Shown: in pieces, positions 46,986 to 57,560 of the stretch | Position numbering within the stretch: position 1 is the stretch's first letter | Layout: each line of letters opens with the position of its first letter | NCBI GenBank assembly: GCA_028023455.1 | Contig: JAQFVV010012534.1 | Location: forward strand, 3,146,558 to 3,210,557 | DNA from: Epiperipatus broadwayi | Taxonomy: Eukaryota; Onychophora; Udeonychophora; Euonychophora; Peripatidae | DNA length: 64,000 bases | Direction: 5' to 3' | Position numbers and translations under genes: made by a program | The notes under the pieces: generated by a model | What the model was told of the DNA's origin: nothing | The model's database searches: none | Seen by the model: the letters and a program-made list of their open reading frames with translations, nothing else

Positions 46986-47360
46986 TCTCTATACAGTAAT
47001 GCCACCCAGTGCACTCCTATCTGGTATCCATTCAGCCAACATCTCTAGACTACTTTCTAGTTTGTGGCTTTCATCAGTGAGGAGCCTTGGTTCTGAGAGC
47101 ACTACACCCAGATCTCAGAACTTCATGCAACCTTCCAGGCAGCTATCGTTTACATTTTTAGTTAACTATAAAGCTATGAACCCAAAATGAAAACATGTTT
47201 TCGATCCAAGCTCATTCCCTTGTATAGTCATAAAGATTTGAATCTAATTCAATATCTATACACTTCAAAGTCTTTGGGTCTTTAATAATCATAGTCACCA
47301 TCATCATCCCGTGTTCGGGAATTGTATTAATTCACCAAACATCACATGATCACCATTTTT
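46985..47360 (-). mobile_element. Family B hammerhead element, minus copy
   Basis: Minus-strand copy of the family seen at 60360-60645: body end (atcatgtgatgttt-like, about 47340), leader (about 47095-47180), ribozyme (47034-47092) and a deleted downstream body to 46990. The presence of a body 3' end upstream of the leader suggests a partial dimer. The open frame 46999-47190 on the other strand is accidental. Confidence 0.6.
47034..47092 (-). ncRNA. Hammerhead ribozyme-like motif, family B copy 1
   Basis: Core boxes CUGAUGA and GAAA and a G-U-C cleavage triplet are intact on the minus strand. Outer stem I (CCAA against UUGG) and inner stem I (UCCUCA against UAGAGA, partly) can form. Stem III has one mismatch and stem II is weak. 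Confidence 0.5.
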
Positions 47361-47569
47361 ATGTTTATGTGTTAGCATAGAAAATATTAATTATGTGATA
47401 AGTATTAAAGATGTTGATCAGTATTGCAAAAGCTTTATTATTAATAGCCATTCTTAAATAAGTAGAATCATTTTAACTATAAAAGGAAAAAGAAAAACGA
47501 GATAAAGAATTAAAAGTTAAAAATCAATTTTATGATGATATATTACAAAAACTTACTAAATTGTTACAT

Positions 47570-48130
47570 TTTTATTTACAACTATCAAACTCACTTCACT
47601 CCCAACTTTGACACCATCCATCTCAGATAAATACAATACTAAATTAGAGATTATCTGTAACACAGATATAAACTTTAAACCTTAGTTAAAGATTAATATA
47701 TCTAATTTTTTTAAACATAGACACATGGAGTTATTCACCTTTCTTTTTCTCATGTGTGATATCTTTATAGATATATTAAGCAACCTCCATACTTCCACAT
47801 TGTTTTTAAATTCATATAGATACAATAAAAGATAAATGACCCCCAAGATGCATTTCATGCTGAACCAGCACTGATCAGTTGGTCCATGTCACTATCTCTC
47901 AAATATATCTCTATTATATAAAAAGTATCTATCTATCTATAATAAATTCTTATATTTTTATTTACAACTGTCAAACTCACTTCACTCACAACTTTGACAC
48001 CACCCATCTCAGATAAATACAATAATGATTATTACTAATCATTTACTAAACTAGTAGCACAGATATAAACTTTAAACCCCAGTTAAGATTAATATATGTG
48101 ATTTTTCTTTAAACATACAGACATATGGAC
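47570..48130. repeat. Direct repeats of about 170 bases flanking a family A piece
   Basis: Units at 47570-47735 and 47956-48130 match in order (ttacaactatcaaactcact, then ccatctcagataaataca, then cacagatataaactttaaac). Between them lies a family A fragment on the minus strand (47838-47945). This is either a composite element with LTR-like ends or a duplication bridged by an insertion. Confidence 0.75.
47838..47890 (-). ncRNA. Hammerhead ribozyme-like motif, family A copy 3 (best folded)
   Basis: On the minus strand: stem I CCAA/UUGG, stem II six pairs (GUGCUG against CAGCAU with a G-U closing pair), GAAA box, perfect stem III palindrome AUGCAU, and cleavage triplet AUC. The only core defect is CUGAUCA for CUGAUGA, which replaces the catalytic G8 by C. 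So it is structurally complete but chemically dead as read. Confidence 0.62.
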
Positions 48131-48214
48131 TTCAATATCTACATTAAGTAACCAAATTTTATTTTTTGTAAAATTCTTTTTTAATTATTATATATTATAT
48201 TAAATAGAAGGTAA

Positions 48215-48482
48215 TCCAATGTGATTTAGTGTAGTGGTGAACTTCAGAGTGTAAGATCCATGGATTGCAGCTCCATTATAGTGTCCATCCAAAAAACAAA
48301 ACACAGAATTACTACTATTAAATGGCATGCAGAAAATTATTTAATAGTGCAATTCTTACAACCATCTACAGCTCATTGTATAGAAAATCGTGTAATGTTA
48401 GAATACAAAAAATGATGATCTTCAATTCAAGCATCTTGGGCTCTTGAATTCATAAATGTACCATTACACTAAATCACAGAAA
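48215..48482. repeat. Inverted pair of tRNA-like ends
   Basis: gtgatttagtgtagtggt (about 48221) and its near complement (about 48461-48478) bound 240 bases. Each end, read inward, resembles a tRNA 5' half with an A-box (TTAGTGTAGTGGT). It could be two SINE heads facing each other, or a foldback element. Confidence 0.45.
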
Positions 48483-48489
48483 ATAACAT

Positions 48490-49880
48490 AATGTAATAAA
48501 CAAACAAACAACAAAAACAACAATACAGATACGTTTTTCAAGGATTTTGGCAACAAAATAATTTAAAAATAATTATTCAAAAATAATGTTTAAATATATA
48601 CATTAAATGATTACAACTGCTTATTTTTTACCCCGTGCAGTTTAGTGCAATGGGGGTGTGGTAACAGAGAGCTAAAGTTTCCTAAATAGAAAATCAATCT
48701 ATCAGTCTGTGCTTGAACACCATGGAACTTCCCGAACAAATGATCTTCTCTAGTATTATTTTTTATATTATTTCCAAATACACCTTACAATTAAAAGATC
48801 ACGCTCCGTCAATTATTACAGGCACTTAGTAATAAGACACTTTTCCTTATTAGTTAATTACAATTTGGATTTCTGTATATACACAGACAGTATATCATTA
48901 GAAATTTCTTCTTTTCTAACTTTGAAATAGAGAAAAATTAATGTTTACTTTTCAGTTTGGTTAATGCAATCCATTTAACGGAGATACAAATAAACTTCAA
49001 AGCATGGCTCACTTTCTTAACTATATGTTTCATTTACAGTATTGATCTGTTTCTTTTGACGATGGTTGTTTATGAAACTTTCTAGAGCTTTTCTTCATTT
49101 TTCTTAAATTTTTGGAAATAAAAGATCTAAGGAAGGAAATCAATTAACACTTTATTTCATTGTTTGCCACTTCTTTTTCTATTTAGAGAGATTCTGAGAT
49201 CAGTTATGAAGTAATTAATCTGCTCCAGTCAGTTGATGATGGTTTGTGACATGCTAAGAAGCCATTAAAACTAAGTTACTCCAGAAATGACTCTACAGAT
49301 TCTCTTATCTTTTAAAAATATATTTTCAGTTTAAAAGAAATCTCTTGTGAACTGTTAAAACTTTTGCTGGCCAAATTTCAAGATGTATTTTTTTTCTTCT
49401 ATCAAATAATAATAAAGATATAGCAATGATTCAAACTGTATCTATTGTGCTTATCACACACATATATGCACACATGGAGAAAATAAAACGACTAATGTAA
49501 AAAAAAAAATATGTGATCAATTGCCACAGAAGTATGATATATCTCTCATGGGCATCAAATACAAGGACATTAATGTTTTAATTTACCTGTCCTAGATTAA
49601 CCTGGACTTTTATATTTTAACTAATATGCATGGATAACCATTCACTGACTATTACAAGAAATCTAATTAGGTTAAAAAAAAAAACTTAAATATGTAAATG
49701 ATTTACAAAAATTTCCAAATTCACTCAGCCTGAAGCCACATCCCAGATCATAGTAGGCAGGTAATCATACCATGGTATATCATGATATGTTTTTATTTGT
49801 TGATATAATACATAATTAAATGAAAATAAAATAAATTAATTAACAAAATAAACATTGTTATATGGAGCCCCTATTGAACT
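48490..49880. other. No gene seen
   Basis: AT-rich sequence without supported coding or RNA features. Confidence 0.4.
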
Positions 49881-49884
49881 AACT

Positions 49885-50190
49885 AACATAAAGAAATTAG
49901 AAAAAGTAAATTCCAGGATGTTCTTTAAGATTCCAAAAATAGAAGGTGAAGATTAGAAAATCGGTAGTTACTTTAGTTGGCTATTGAAAAAGTACAGATT
50001 CATTGGATTGAGCATGCAAAGTAAATGAATAATAACAGACTTTCTAAAAAAGTATTTTATGGCAAAACAGATATGGTTTAGATGGGCAGATCTCATTTAT
50101 AAAAAATATTTCAATAACACTCAAAAAAAAAAAATGTAGTATTGATTGCTTTCATTGTTAAAATATGACAGGCATAGAATATGATGGACA
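49885..50190 (+). pseudogene. Second LINE family relic, reverse transcriptase C-terminus
   Basis: Plus-strand frames with stops read H-W-I-E-H-A-K (about 50010), M-N-N-N-R-L-S-K-K-V-F-Y-G-K (about 50025-50070) and M-G-R-S-H-L (about 50085). This is the R-W-x-G-H-V-x-R-M-x-x-x-R-L-P-K-x-V-F-Y-G-E-L block that ends many LINE reverse transcriptases. It is clearly different from the RTE copies above, which have R-R-D-D-N here. It is a strongly decayed 3' fragment. Confidence 0.65.
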
Positions 50191-50930
50191 ATTAATATTT
50201 GACAAAATGTAATCTTCAAAAAAGTGAAAGTTCTTTTCACATGAAGATAAAAGATAGCATTGCAAGTTATCAAATAATCAGAATAAAGCACCAGTATATG
50301 ATATATTTAGATATATTTGTGTTTTATGATTGATTTCCAAAGCGATTACAAAGCTTGAATGTATTAATTATTGCCATCCCTTTTTTTTAATCATTTAAAA
50401 TTATAAAGTCATATTGATTTTTGAGTGGTTGTTATTAAAAAAAGCAGTTTATGCAGACATGTCATTATATCAGACTGCATATTGTAAAACAACAATATAG
50501 TATGACTTTCATATACACTTCCAAAAACAGCTCTTTTCAGCCATTTTAGAGTCTCGTGCTTTTGTTATTTTAAAAATATTCTTATTGCAATTTGATAGAT
50601 TATAATAAAATCATAGTATCTATAAATCAAATATAACAAATAGTTATAAACTACAAATGAATTTTATTAAGAAAGAAGAGTCCTGAGCTTAGTGACATTC
50701 CCCGCATCAATGATAAAACTGTATTACAAAACCAATTAATCCAAATTATCATGGAAGATTAACATCATCTAGCTGAAAATATTTAAAGCCAGATAGATTT
50801 ATTAGTGCTTAGATACTTAAAAAAAAATATGGATCTTTCTTGAGCACTCTTTAACCTATTTGAAAAAATTTCTAAACCCTACACCTTTAAATCTAAAAGC
50901 ATAAAAGATCTTATATACATATTTGTAGAA
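50190..50930. other. No gene seen
   Basis: AT-rich sequence without supported features. Confidence 0.4.
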
Positions 50931-50939
50931 TTAATGGTT

Positions 50940-51280
50940 AAAATTTCAAACTATTTAAACTTTCCAAATACATTCAACAATTAGCAATATTATACAGGTT
51001 AGTATATTATGTAGATTTCAAATAATGATGGTATTAACCAAGGAGGCTATTTTACCAAAAGTAGTAGTCAGTAGAAGTTTTAGATATTAACTACGAGAGT
51101 CCTGATTTGTCCAATTGTTTTTTAAAAGCAAGGTTAATGAATGGCTTCCAAATTTTACAAATATTATTACTAGGTTGATTTATGAGATTACTTGCCATTA
51201 AAAATAATAATGAAATCAGAAGGACTCTTATAGCTAAGTATAAGTGACTGAGCTTAAATTCAGAAACCTTTAATTCAGAA
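50940..51280 (-). repeat. Solo Penelope-type pseudo-LTR, diverged
   Basis: Plus-strand order of blocks (aactatttaaactttccaaatacattcaac at first, later caaggttaatgaatggcttcca) follows the left arm of the Penelope element at 55080-55460 (aactttatttaaactt..., then agattaattaaatgattcca). No coding part remains. The open frame at 51091-51318 is incidental. Confidence 0.5.
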
Positions 51281-51658
51281 CCCTGCCATGTAACAATGTA
51301 CTGAACTGTATGCAACAAATATAATCAAATAGTCACAGTTTTCTTGAAAAGTTATAGAACCCCAAAACAATAAATCAAATACAACAATCCAATTGATTAA
51401 ACTGAGATTTCTTTTTTTTTTTTTACTTTATATAGCTGAGAACCAATGTGGAAACACTTTAACTCTGACCTTCTCCCATTTACCACTGTACCAAATTATG
51501 TAAAAAGAAATTTAAATATATGTATATTGTTTATACTAAATGCAATGTTGTAATTAATTATAAGTGACTTAAACTCAGACTTTCAAGCTCTCTACATCTA
51601 TCTACACCACCTTATACAACTGATACACATGACCATATACATGTGAAAAAGATAAATG

Positions 51659-51700
51659 ATCGCCAATATAGGTATTTTGTGCTTAACCAGCACTCATCAG
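51659..51700 (-). ncRNA. Hammerhead ribozyme-like motif, family A copy 4 (half)
   Basis: CUGAUGA intact, stem II GUGCU/AGCAC, stem III AUA/UAU, then UUGG. The second core box is AAAA (G12 lost), as in the copy at 20461. The 5' strand of stem I is replaced by family B sequence. Confidence 0.52.
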
Positions 51701-51872
51701 ACATTAGTCTGGGGTTATTGGATGAGTAGGCACTAGATGGTGATTTTATGCACAAGCCTTCTGGCATCCATTGGTTACTGTTGCTTGCACTGAGTGGCAA
51801 TACATATAGAGTTTTGCCTGTTTTAATAACAGTTATAAGCAAGCATGAGAAATGGTGATCATGTGATGTCAT
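51701..51872 (+). mobile_element. Family B element, plus, downstream half
   Basis: Starts at the ribozyme cleavage region (UAGUCUGGGG) and continues through attggatgagtaggcact, ccttctggcatccattg and gcaatacatatag to gtgatcatgtgatgt. It begins just where a cleaved family B RNA would begin. Confidence 0.6.
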
Positions 51873-52276
51873 ATATACAATCAGTGCTCAGTTTATATTA
51901 AGATAGCAAATCTTCAAAATTTAATGAATAAGCTTTAATCTTCTCTTCAACTTTTCAGCCATTCATTTAATTGAAAATCCCAGGATGATGGTACCCTCAA
52001 AGCCCTTGTTAATGACAATATTATTGCCATATCCATGTGACCTTAAGTCAATCTGATTCCACACACCAATATGTTCATTTAATTATACACAAGAGGAGTG
52101 TGCAGAATACAGATTGAATATGTAATTATAAAAGACTTAAACACAGACTTTCAAGCTCCCTACCTCTATCCAATCCATTTTATAAACCAGTTATATAAAA
52201 TAGATGTAGCAAACTCGAAAGTCTGAGTTCAAATCCCTTATAATTACAGAAAAAACAATTGTAAGTAAATCAGGCA

Positions 52277-52612
52277 AAACTCACTATACGTATTGCCACA
52301 CACAACAAGCTGGAGTAATCAATGGATGCCAGAAAGCTTGTGCATAGAATCCCCATCTAGTGCCTATGCATCCAATATTTCCCAGACTAGTTTCTGGATT
52401 GTGGCCTTCATCAGTGAGGAGCCATGGATAAAGCCAGAAACTAGTCTGGGGATATTGGATGAGTAGGCACTAGATGGGAATTTCATGCACAGGCCTTCTG
52501 GAAACCACTGATTACTCTAGCTTGCTGTGTGTGGCAATACGTATAGTGAGTTTTGCCTGTTTTAAAATGGTTATAAGCAAGCATAAGAAGTGGTGGTCAT
52601 GTGATGTTTATT
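52277..52612. mobile_element. Head-to-head pair of family B elements
   Basis: The minus arm 52277-52429 and the plus arm 52434-52612 are reverse complements over about 120 bases (52277-52395 against 52434-52553) with few differences. The centre (52396-52433) contains the 5' half of the minus-strand ribozyme. The plus arm begins inside the ribozyme just before GAAACUAGUC. Confidence 0.75.
52370..52429 (-). ncRNA. Hammerhead ribozyme-like motif, family B copy 2 (best core)
   Basis: CUGAUGA, GAAA, a perfect stem III palindrome ACUAGU and a G-U-C cleavage triplet are all intact. Outer stem I AUCCA/UGGAU and most of inner stem I (UCCUCA/UGGGAA) can pair. The segment between the core boxes (AGGCCACAAUCCA) gives at best a two-pair stem II, which is the weak point of the assignment. 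Confidence 0.58.
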
Positions 52613-52619
52613 GTTGTAA

Positions 52620-53285
52620 GTAAATCCATACTGTAGAAATACAAATTATGAAAAAAATATGGCATTTATGTACAACACATTTTAAAAACTGTTAGTCTAT
52701 TTTTTTTATAATTATTCTACTACCTATACAAATTGAAATCATCATCAGCAATCAGTTGTAAACAAGATGGTTATTCCAAGACAACAACAGCAGCAACAGC
52801 AGCAATAACTATAATAATTGAACATTGGAAATGAGTTTTGCAATGTCTACACAAACCAATACATAAAACAGAAATAGGTTCACATGTTGAACATGATGCC
52901 CATTATTCCATTTTCTTTTGTTTCTCTGCAACAAACTTTTGTTTGAAAGACTTCAACAACTTCTCTAATTATAGCCTCTCCATTACATTCTAACCACAAT
53001 TATATAAGTCTTCACAATTAAAGCAATCAATAATAGACTGCTTTGAAATAAAGTTTTTAATATAAATGGGATCTGTATCGTCTCAAAAATCATGCAAAAA
53101 TTTAACATAAAATATTTTTTTCAGGAATTCTCATCAATTATTTGGTTTATATGTCCAATAGCAACAAAAATAATTTTACAAGTATAGACTCTACAGTATC
53201 AATACAGCATGCTAATGAATATATTAATTGGACTTATGATATATTTTTTAATATTTTATGAAACAACCTTAAATAAATTTTTTAT
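52620..53285. other. No gene seen
   Basis: AT-rich sequence with a short CAG/CAA run (52781-52805). No supported gene. Confidence 0.4.
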
Positions 53286-53600
53286 AATGCTTTAATATTA
53301 TGGCTATAAGAAATACAGTTCTTAAAAGCAACATTAGCATTTTGGAGTCTGTCTTATACTTCAACTTTTAAGTCTGATGTTCTATTTCAAATGCTATAAA
53401 GATATTTAATTTGACTTATATCCTCCAATCGATAGTCATTCAAACTAAAAGAAATTGATAATTTTCTTTTACTATCGAATGATAAAATAATTTGAGTTTT
53501 TCAATGTTAACTACTAAACTGGTCTTTATATGTTGCAATCAAAATACTGAGTACATTCTAAAGCTCATTTTTTGAATAGAGACGTTTAGCACAATCACCT
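53285..53600 (-). pseudogene. Second LINE family relic, reverse transcriptase palm-to-thumb part
   Basis: On the minus strand, broken frames read V-N-I-E-K (about 53505), then a T-I-D-W-R-I block (about 53440), an L-Y-S-I segment in place of Y-L-G-S (about 53395), T-S-D-L-K-V-E-V (about 53370) and R-L-Q-N-A-N-V-A-F (about 53330). This is the order after the catalytic Asp pair in LINE reverse transcriptases with the R-I-x-K-A-x-x-A-F helix. It probably belongs to the same lineage as 49885-50190 and differs from the RTE copies. Confidence 0.55.
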
Positions 53601-55010
53601 GTACACTGTAAATTCAAAAAGCAGGAAGACGATATTCTTGTTCTGCTTTTAATCAATTCAAATTAATAATTTCACAATCAAAAATCTATCACATCAAGAT
53701 TCATATCATATCTATAAACAGTTTCAAAGGCTCCTACCAAAAAAATCAATAACAAAATTGAAACTAGTACTAACATGTTTTCATTTCAAATGTTATGTAT
53801 TTAGGTTATTATCTTGCTTACATAGTTTAATAAACGTGATTCAAGTCTATTCAGAAAGAAATTTAACAAATCACATCATATCAGTTAACTATTAGTTTAC
53901 AATGTATATAACAGACGGTTGGTTTTTTTTTTCAGTTTACTAGAAAAAAAAAAAATCTAAAATAATAATAATATGTTATGTATAACAGAAAAACCTAAAA
54001 ACAATATATTTATTTATGACTATAGGTTAAATAGATTTTTTAATGACGTATAAACAATTCAAAACAAAGATTTTTAAAAATATGAAAATTAAAATTTGAA
54101 ATTCAAACATATGAATAACAATGAAATTCTTTCTATACTGATAAAGCTTCAAGCAAAAATAGATTTTTTTTTAAAACTTTAATTTATACATATCTATATT
54201 ACAATTAAACATCTGTTAATAGAAAGAACAGTTTTTACTATAACCATTATGGTAATACTTGTGAGAAAATTAAAAACATTGCTTATAAATTAAAATATAC
54301 ATCATAATAACTGTAAAAAAAAATATAATAAATTCTTTAGAAAACTAAATTTATATAAATAAAATTACTATAAAACATCGCTAAAAATTACACATATAAA
54401 ACAATCAGAACAAAAACTCAGAAATTATACAAGGGAAAAGACATTAATTTTAATACAAAACTTTTATGATTATTTAAACTCATCTTTTAATGAATTCCTT
54501 CAAATATAGTATAGTCTTAATTGATCAATATATTTATCATAAATACTTTCACTGATTCTTTCAATGTTCTAAGCATGTGCCTTCCATATGACACGCAAAT
54601 GCCTCTAATGTCCAGCATATATGCTTCAAATGAAATAGTTATTTTTGACTCTGTTTATTGTAAATCCCATTTTTTGCTTGTTGAAGAGTTGTAATGTAAT
54701 TTATGATATTCTATATTTTAATAATTATAATAATTATAGATGGCAGTTATAATCAGAGAAAAAAATAGTTTACTGAAACTTTCACATTAGAAAGCATATT
54801 TTAGTAACCTTTTTTGTATATTGATAATGACAATAAAGTAATTTCTTCAAGTTTCATTCAAATTATTTATTATATATTCTATATAAAAATATAATAATTA
54901 TATATTGATTTTTAAAAGTTCTTTATACAATTTATAATTAATATGCCTTTTTTAAATGTTTCAAACGTATGAGATGGATGTCACCAATAATGACATTATA
55001 CATATTTATC
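53600..55010. other. AT-rich stretch, no gene seen
   Basis: About 1.4 kb with no supported coding, RNA or repeat feature. Confidence 0.45.
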
Positions 55011-55013
55011 ACC

Positions 55014-55594
55014 ATTAGATGTGATATGTTGGACTATTTCCATCATCTATGAGCGAATGTTAAATGTAAAGAAAATTTTAAACTTTATTTAAACTTTTCA
55101 AATACAAACAACTTGTTAGTAATAACACAATGTTTCAAGTAGTATTATTCTCCTCTTTTCTTCAGTTGTTGCTGGCCTGATATGCACAGTGACAGTATTC
55201 ATATAAAAGTCAAACTCTTAAATATTGAATTTAAAGCAAATACTCTAACCAATTGAGATATTCTATCAAACAAAAAAAGATAGTAGAAATTTGATATATT
55301 TATATATGAGGATTGGTTCAAATCCTCCTAAGTCCTTTAATTATTTTTTTTTTCAATAACAAGATTAATTATTTTTTTTTAGATATTAATCTTTCCTAAG
55401 AACAAGATTAATTAAATGATTCCATATATTGTGTATTGCCACACTGGGTTGACTTAGAAAATTATTTACTATAGTCATATGAGCAGCTTCCTTGAATTTT
55501 CTTTTATGCAATTTTCCCTCTTTATCCAATATTTTTGATTTTCCCAATTAAACATGTGGTTATTAGTATGTACATGATCAGCTATGGTAGACAC
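55014..55594 (-). repeat. Left pseudo-LTR of the Penelope-like element (antisense copy)
   Basis: The reverse complement of 57421-58039. Contains, on the minus strand, a tRNA-like A-box (about 55241-55257, TCTCAATTGGTTAGAGTA) and antisense remains of the GIY-YIG C-terminal tail (55440-55560). Terminal block ggactatttccatcatc at 55031 recurs in the nested insertion at 6857-7269 and elsewhere. Confidence 0.8.
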
Positions 55595-55730
55595 TAGTTG
55601 TAGTATGACTTTTGACTTGCTCATGAGGATTTAACATCATCTGTCAAATGCTGAACAGATCATATTGTAAGTTACAAGGAAGGATAAAAGACCTTCAGAA
55701 GAAGAGCTTTCAAATCTCCATGGGCAAGTC

Positions 55731-55775
55731 AAAAGTCATATTGCAATTAGTCTATCAGCTTCATCAGTGATAAAT
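55731..55775 (-). ncRNA. Possible hammerhead remnant in the Penelope 5' region
   Basis: On the minus strand a CUGAUGA box (about 55756-55762) is preceded by AUUUAUCA. Downstream, AUAUGACUUUUGAC stands where a GAAAC-GUC type second half would be expected. Only the first core box is intact. Penelope-like elements are known to carry hammerheads in their pseudo-LTRs, which is why I list it. Weak. Confidence 0.25.
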
Positions 55776-55797
55776 CATAGTTCTAAACACCTTACTG

Positions 55798-57560
55798 ATG
55801 CTGAATTATCAGTTCCTAAAAAAAGATTTGAATCTCACCATTAGACCATCTATTGTCCCATTATTGAATATAATGGCAGTCACTGAGGAGGTGATTCAAA
55901 ATTTGCTTCTAGAAGAACCAGCAAAATTACACTGGAGAGTTCAAAGGATACTTGAAAAACAAGAAGTGTGCAAGCAGAAATCAAACATTTCATGTGATGA
56001 GTGGAAAGCTATTAAATATCTCAAACAGGATACATCTATAATTATTCTTCCTGCTGACAAAGGTAACACTACAGTTGTAATGGATAAACATGATTATGAT
56101 AAACAAAATACAAGATCTTCTGACAGCAGGCCAATACAAAAAAGTAGCAAAAAATCCAATTCCAAATACAGAAGTAAAATTACAAGCATTACCCTGGAAG
56201 CATCACAGGTATTTCAGTGATTCAGAAAAAAAATTGACATTGTATTTCAGCAAGATTCCTCACCTGTATGGAAAATCCATAAAGACAATATTAAGGCCTA
56301 TTGTTAGTTCTAAAATTTCACCATGTCAAAAGTTGTCAAGATTTCTTCTCAGAATTCTTTGTCCATTGGCATACAAGACATAATCTTTTGTCAGGGATTC
56401 TAAGCACCTTGTAGAATTTGTCAGGAATATGAAAATGGAAAGAACTGACATATTGGTAAGTGTAGATGTGAAAGTCTGTGTACAAATATACCATGTGATA
56501 AGGGATTGTCTACTGTAAAAAAAGATTAATGATGACAATTGCCAACAAACTAGAAGATTAACATTCTGCATAACAACAATATACTTTCAACATAACTCAC
56601 AATTCTTCCAACAAAATCAAGGGATGTCCATGGGATCTCTACTGTCATCCTTACTGAGCAACATTTACATGAAAGAACTTGAAACCACAGCAATAAATAC
56701 TACTCTATATTCACCTAAAGTGTAGCTTCAATATGTTGATGATACATTTGTGGTATGGTCACATGGTGAGGTGGAATTACTGTCATTCTGGATGCATATC
56801 AACAACTTATCTCCTTCAATTATATTCAAAATAGAATCAGAATAAGATCAAAAAGTGCATTCTTGGATGTTCTTGTGACAAGACTATCTCATGGCAAAGA
56901 AAAAACAACAGTGTATAGGAAACCAACACACACTTGCAAGTACTTGGAAAATACATCCAATCATACCAGAAGCACTAAACATGGAATTGTACTATCACTA
57001 TGAAACAAGCAAAGGAGGTTTGTTCAGAAACCAATGATTTGGAAAAAAAGATTCACATAGAACAAATGCTTGTGAAAAATGGTTATCCATCAGCAGTCAT
57101 CAAGAAAACCTTTAACAGACAACACCAATAGACATCAAAAAGAGAATACAGTTAGTACTGTAATGTATCCATACATACCAGGGATGGCAGACAAATTAAA
57201 GAAAATCTGCAATCAATACAATATTAGAACAGCTTTCCAAAGCCATACAACACCAAGAAATCCTTACCCTTACTAAGCCTAAACTGAAAATGCTGAAGAA
57301 CAAAAACTGCATCTATGAAATACCATGTGAATGTGGAAGGAAATGTATTGGTAAGACCTATCACTCTGTTGAACAGAGATTGAAAGAACAGCAACTAATG
57401 GTTAAAAGGAAAAAAAACAGATGTGTCTACCATAAGAGACCATGTATGTACTAAGTGCTCATAGGTTTAATTGGGGAAATACAAACATATTGGATAAAGA
57501 AGAAAAATGCATAGAAAAAAATTCAAGGAAGCTGCTCATATGACAATGGTAAATAATTTT
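55798..57560 (+). pseudogene. Penelope-like reverse transcriptase with GIY-YIG endonuclease, broken
   Basis: The N-terminal part has the Penelope signature I-I-I-L-P-A-D-K-G-N-T-T-V-V-M (about residues 81-95 of the frame from 55798). After a frameshift near 56100 come L-R-P-I-V-S-S (56290), the D-I-L-V-S-V-D-V block of motif A (56447-56475), motif B Q-G-M-S-M-G-S-L-L-S (56618-56650), motif C YVDDTFVVW (56735-56761, the catalytic Asp pair intact), then the Penelope-specific R-K-P-T-H-T and S-N-H-T-R-S-T-K-H-G-I-V (56915-56990). The C-terminal endonuclease reads CIYEIPCECGRKCIGKT (57309-57360, with Cys where YIG is usual), then V-E-Q-R-L-K-E. Multiple stops and shifts. The enzyme would copy its RNA at a nick made by the GIY-YIG domain. 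Confidence 0.88.

Larger units (their letters stand above)
51555..52190 (-). mobile_element. Family A element, minus copy, split by a family B piece
   Basis: Family A on the minus strand covers 51873-52190 (upstream body) and 51555-51700 (ribozyme, then tRNA-like block with gagttTaagtc-like B-box). Between them, 51701-51872 is family B on the plus strand. The splice falls inside the ribozyme of A, just 5' of CUGAUGA. About 25 bases of A next to the junction are missing, so this is either an insertion with deletion or a template switch. Confidence 0.62.

Noticed and set aside
47000-47190. Plus-strand frame rich in Ser/Leu
   Set aside because: It lies wholly on the antisense strand of a family B ribozyme element, so the coding appearance comes from a non-coding repeat.
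51612-51872. Minus-strand frame of 86 codons
   Set aside because: It spans the junction between family A and family B repeats, so it cannot be an evolved protein.
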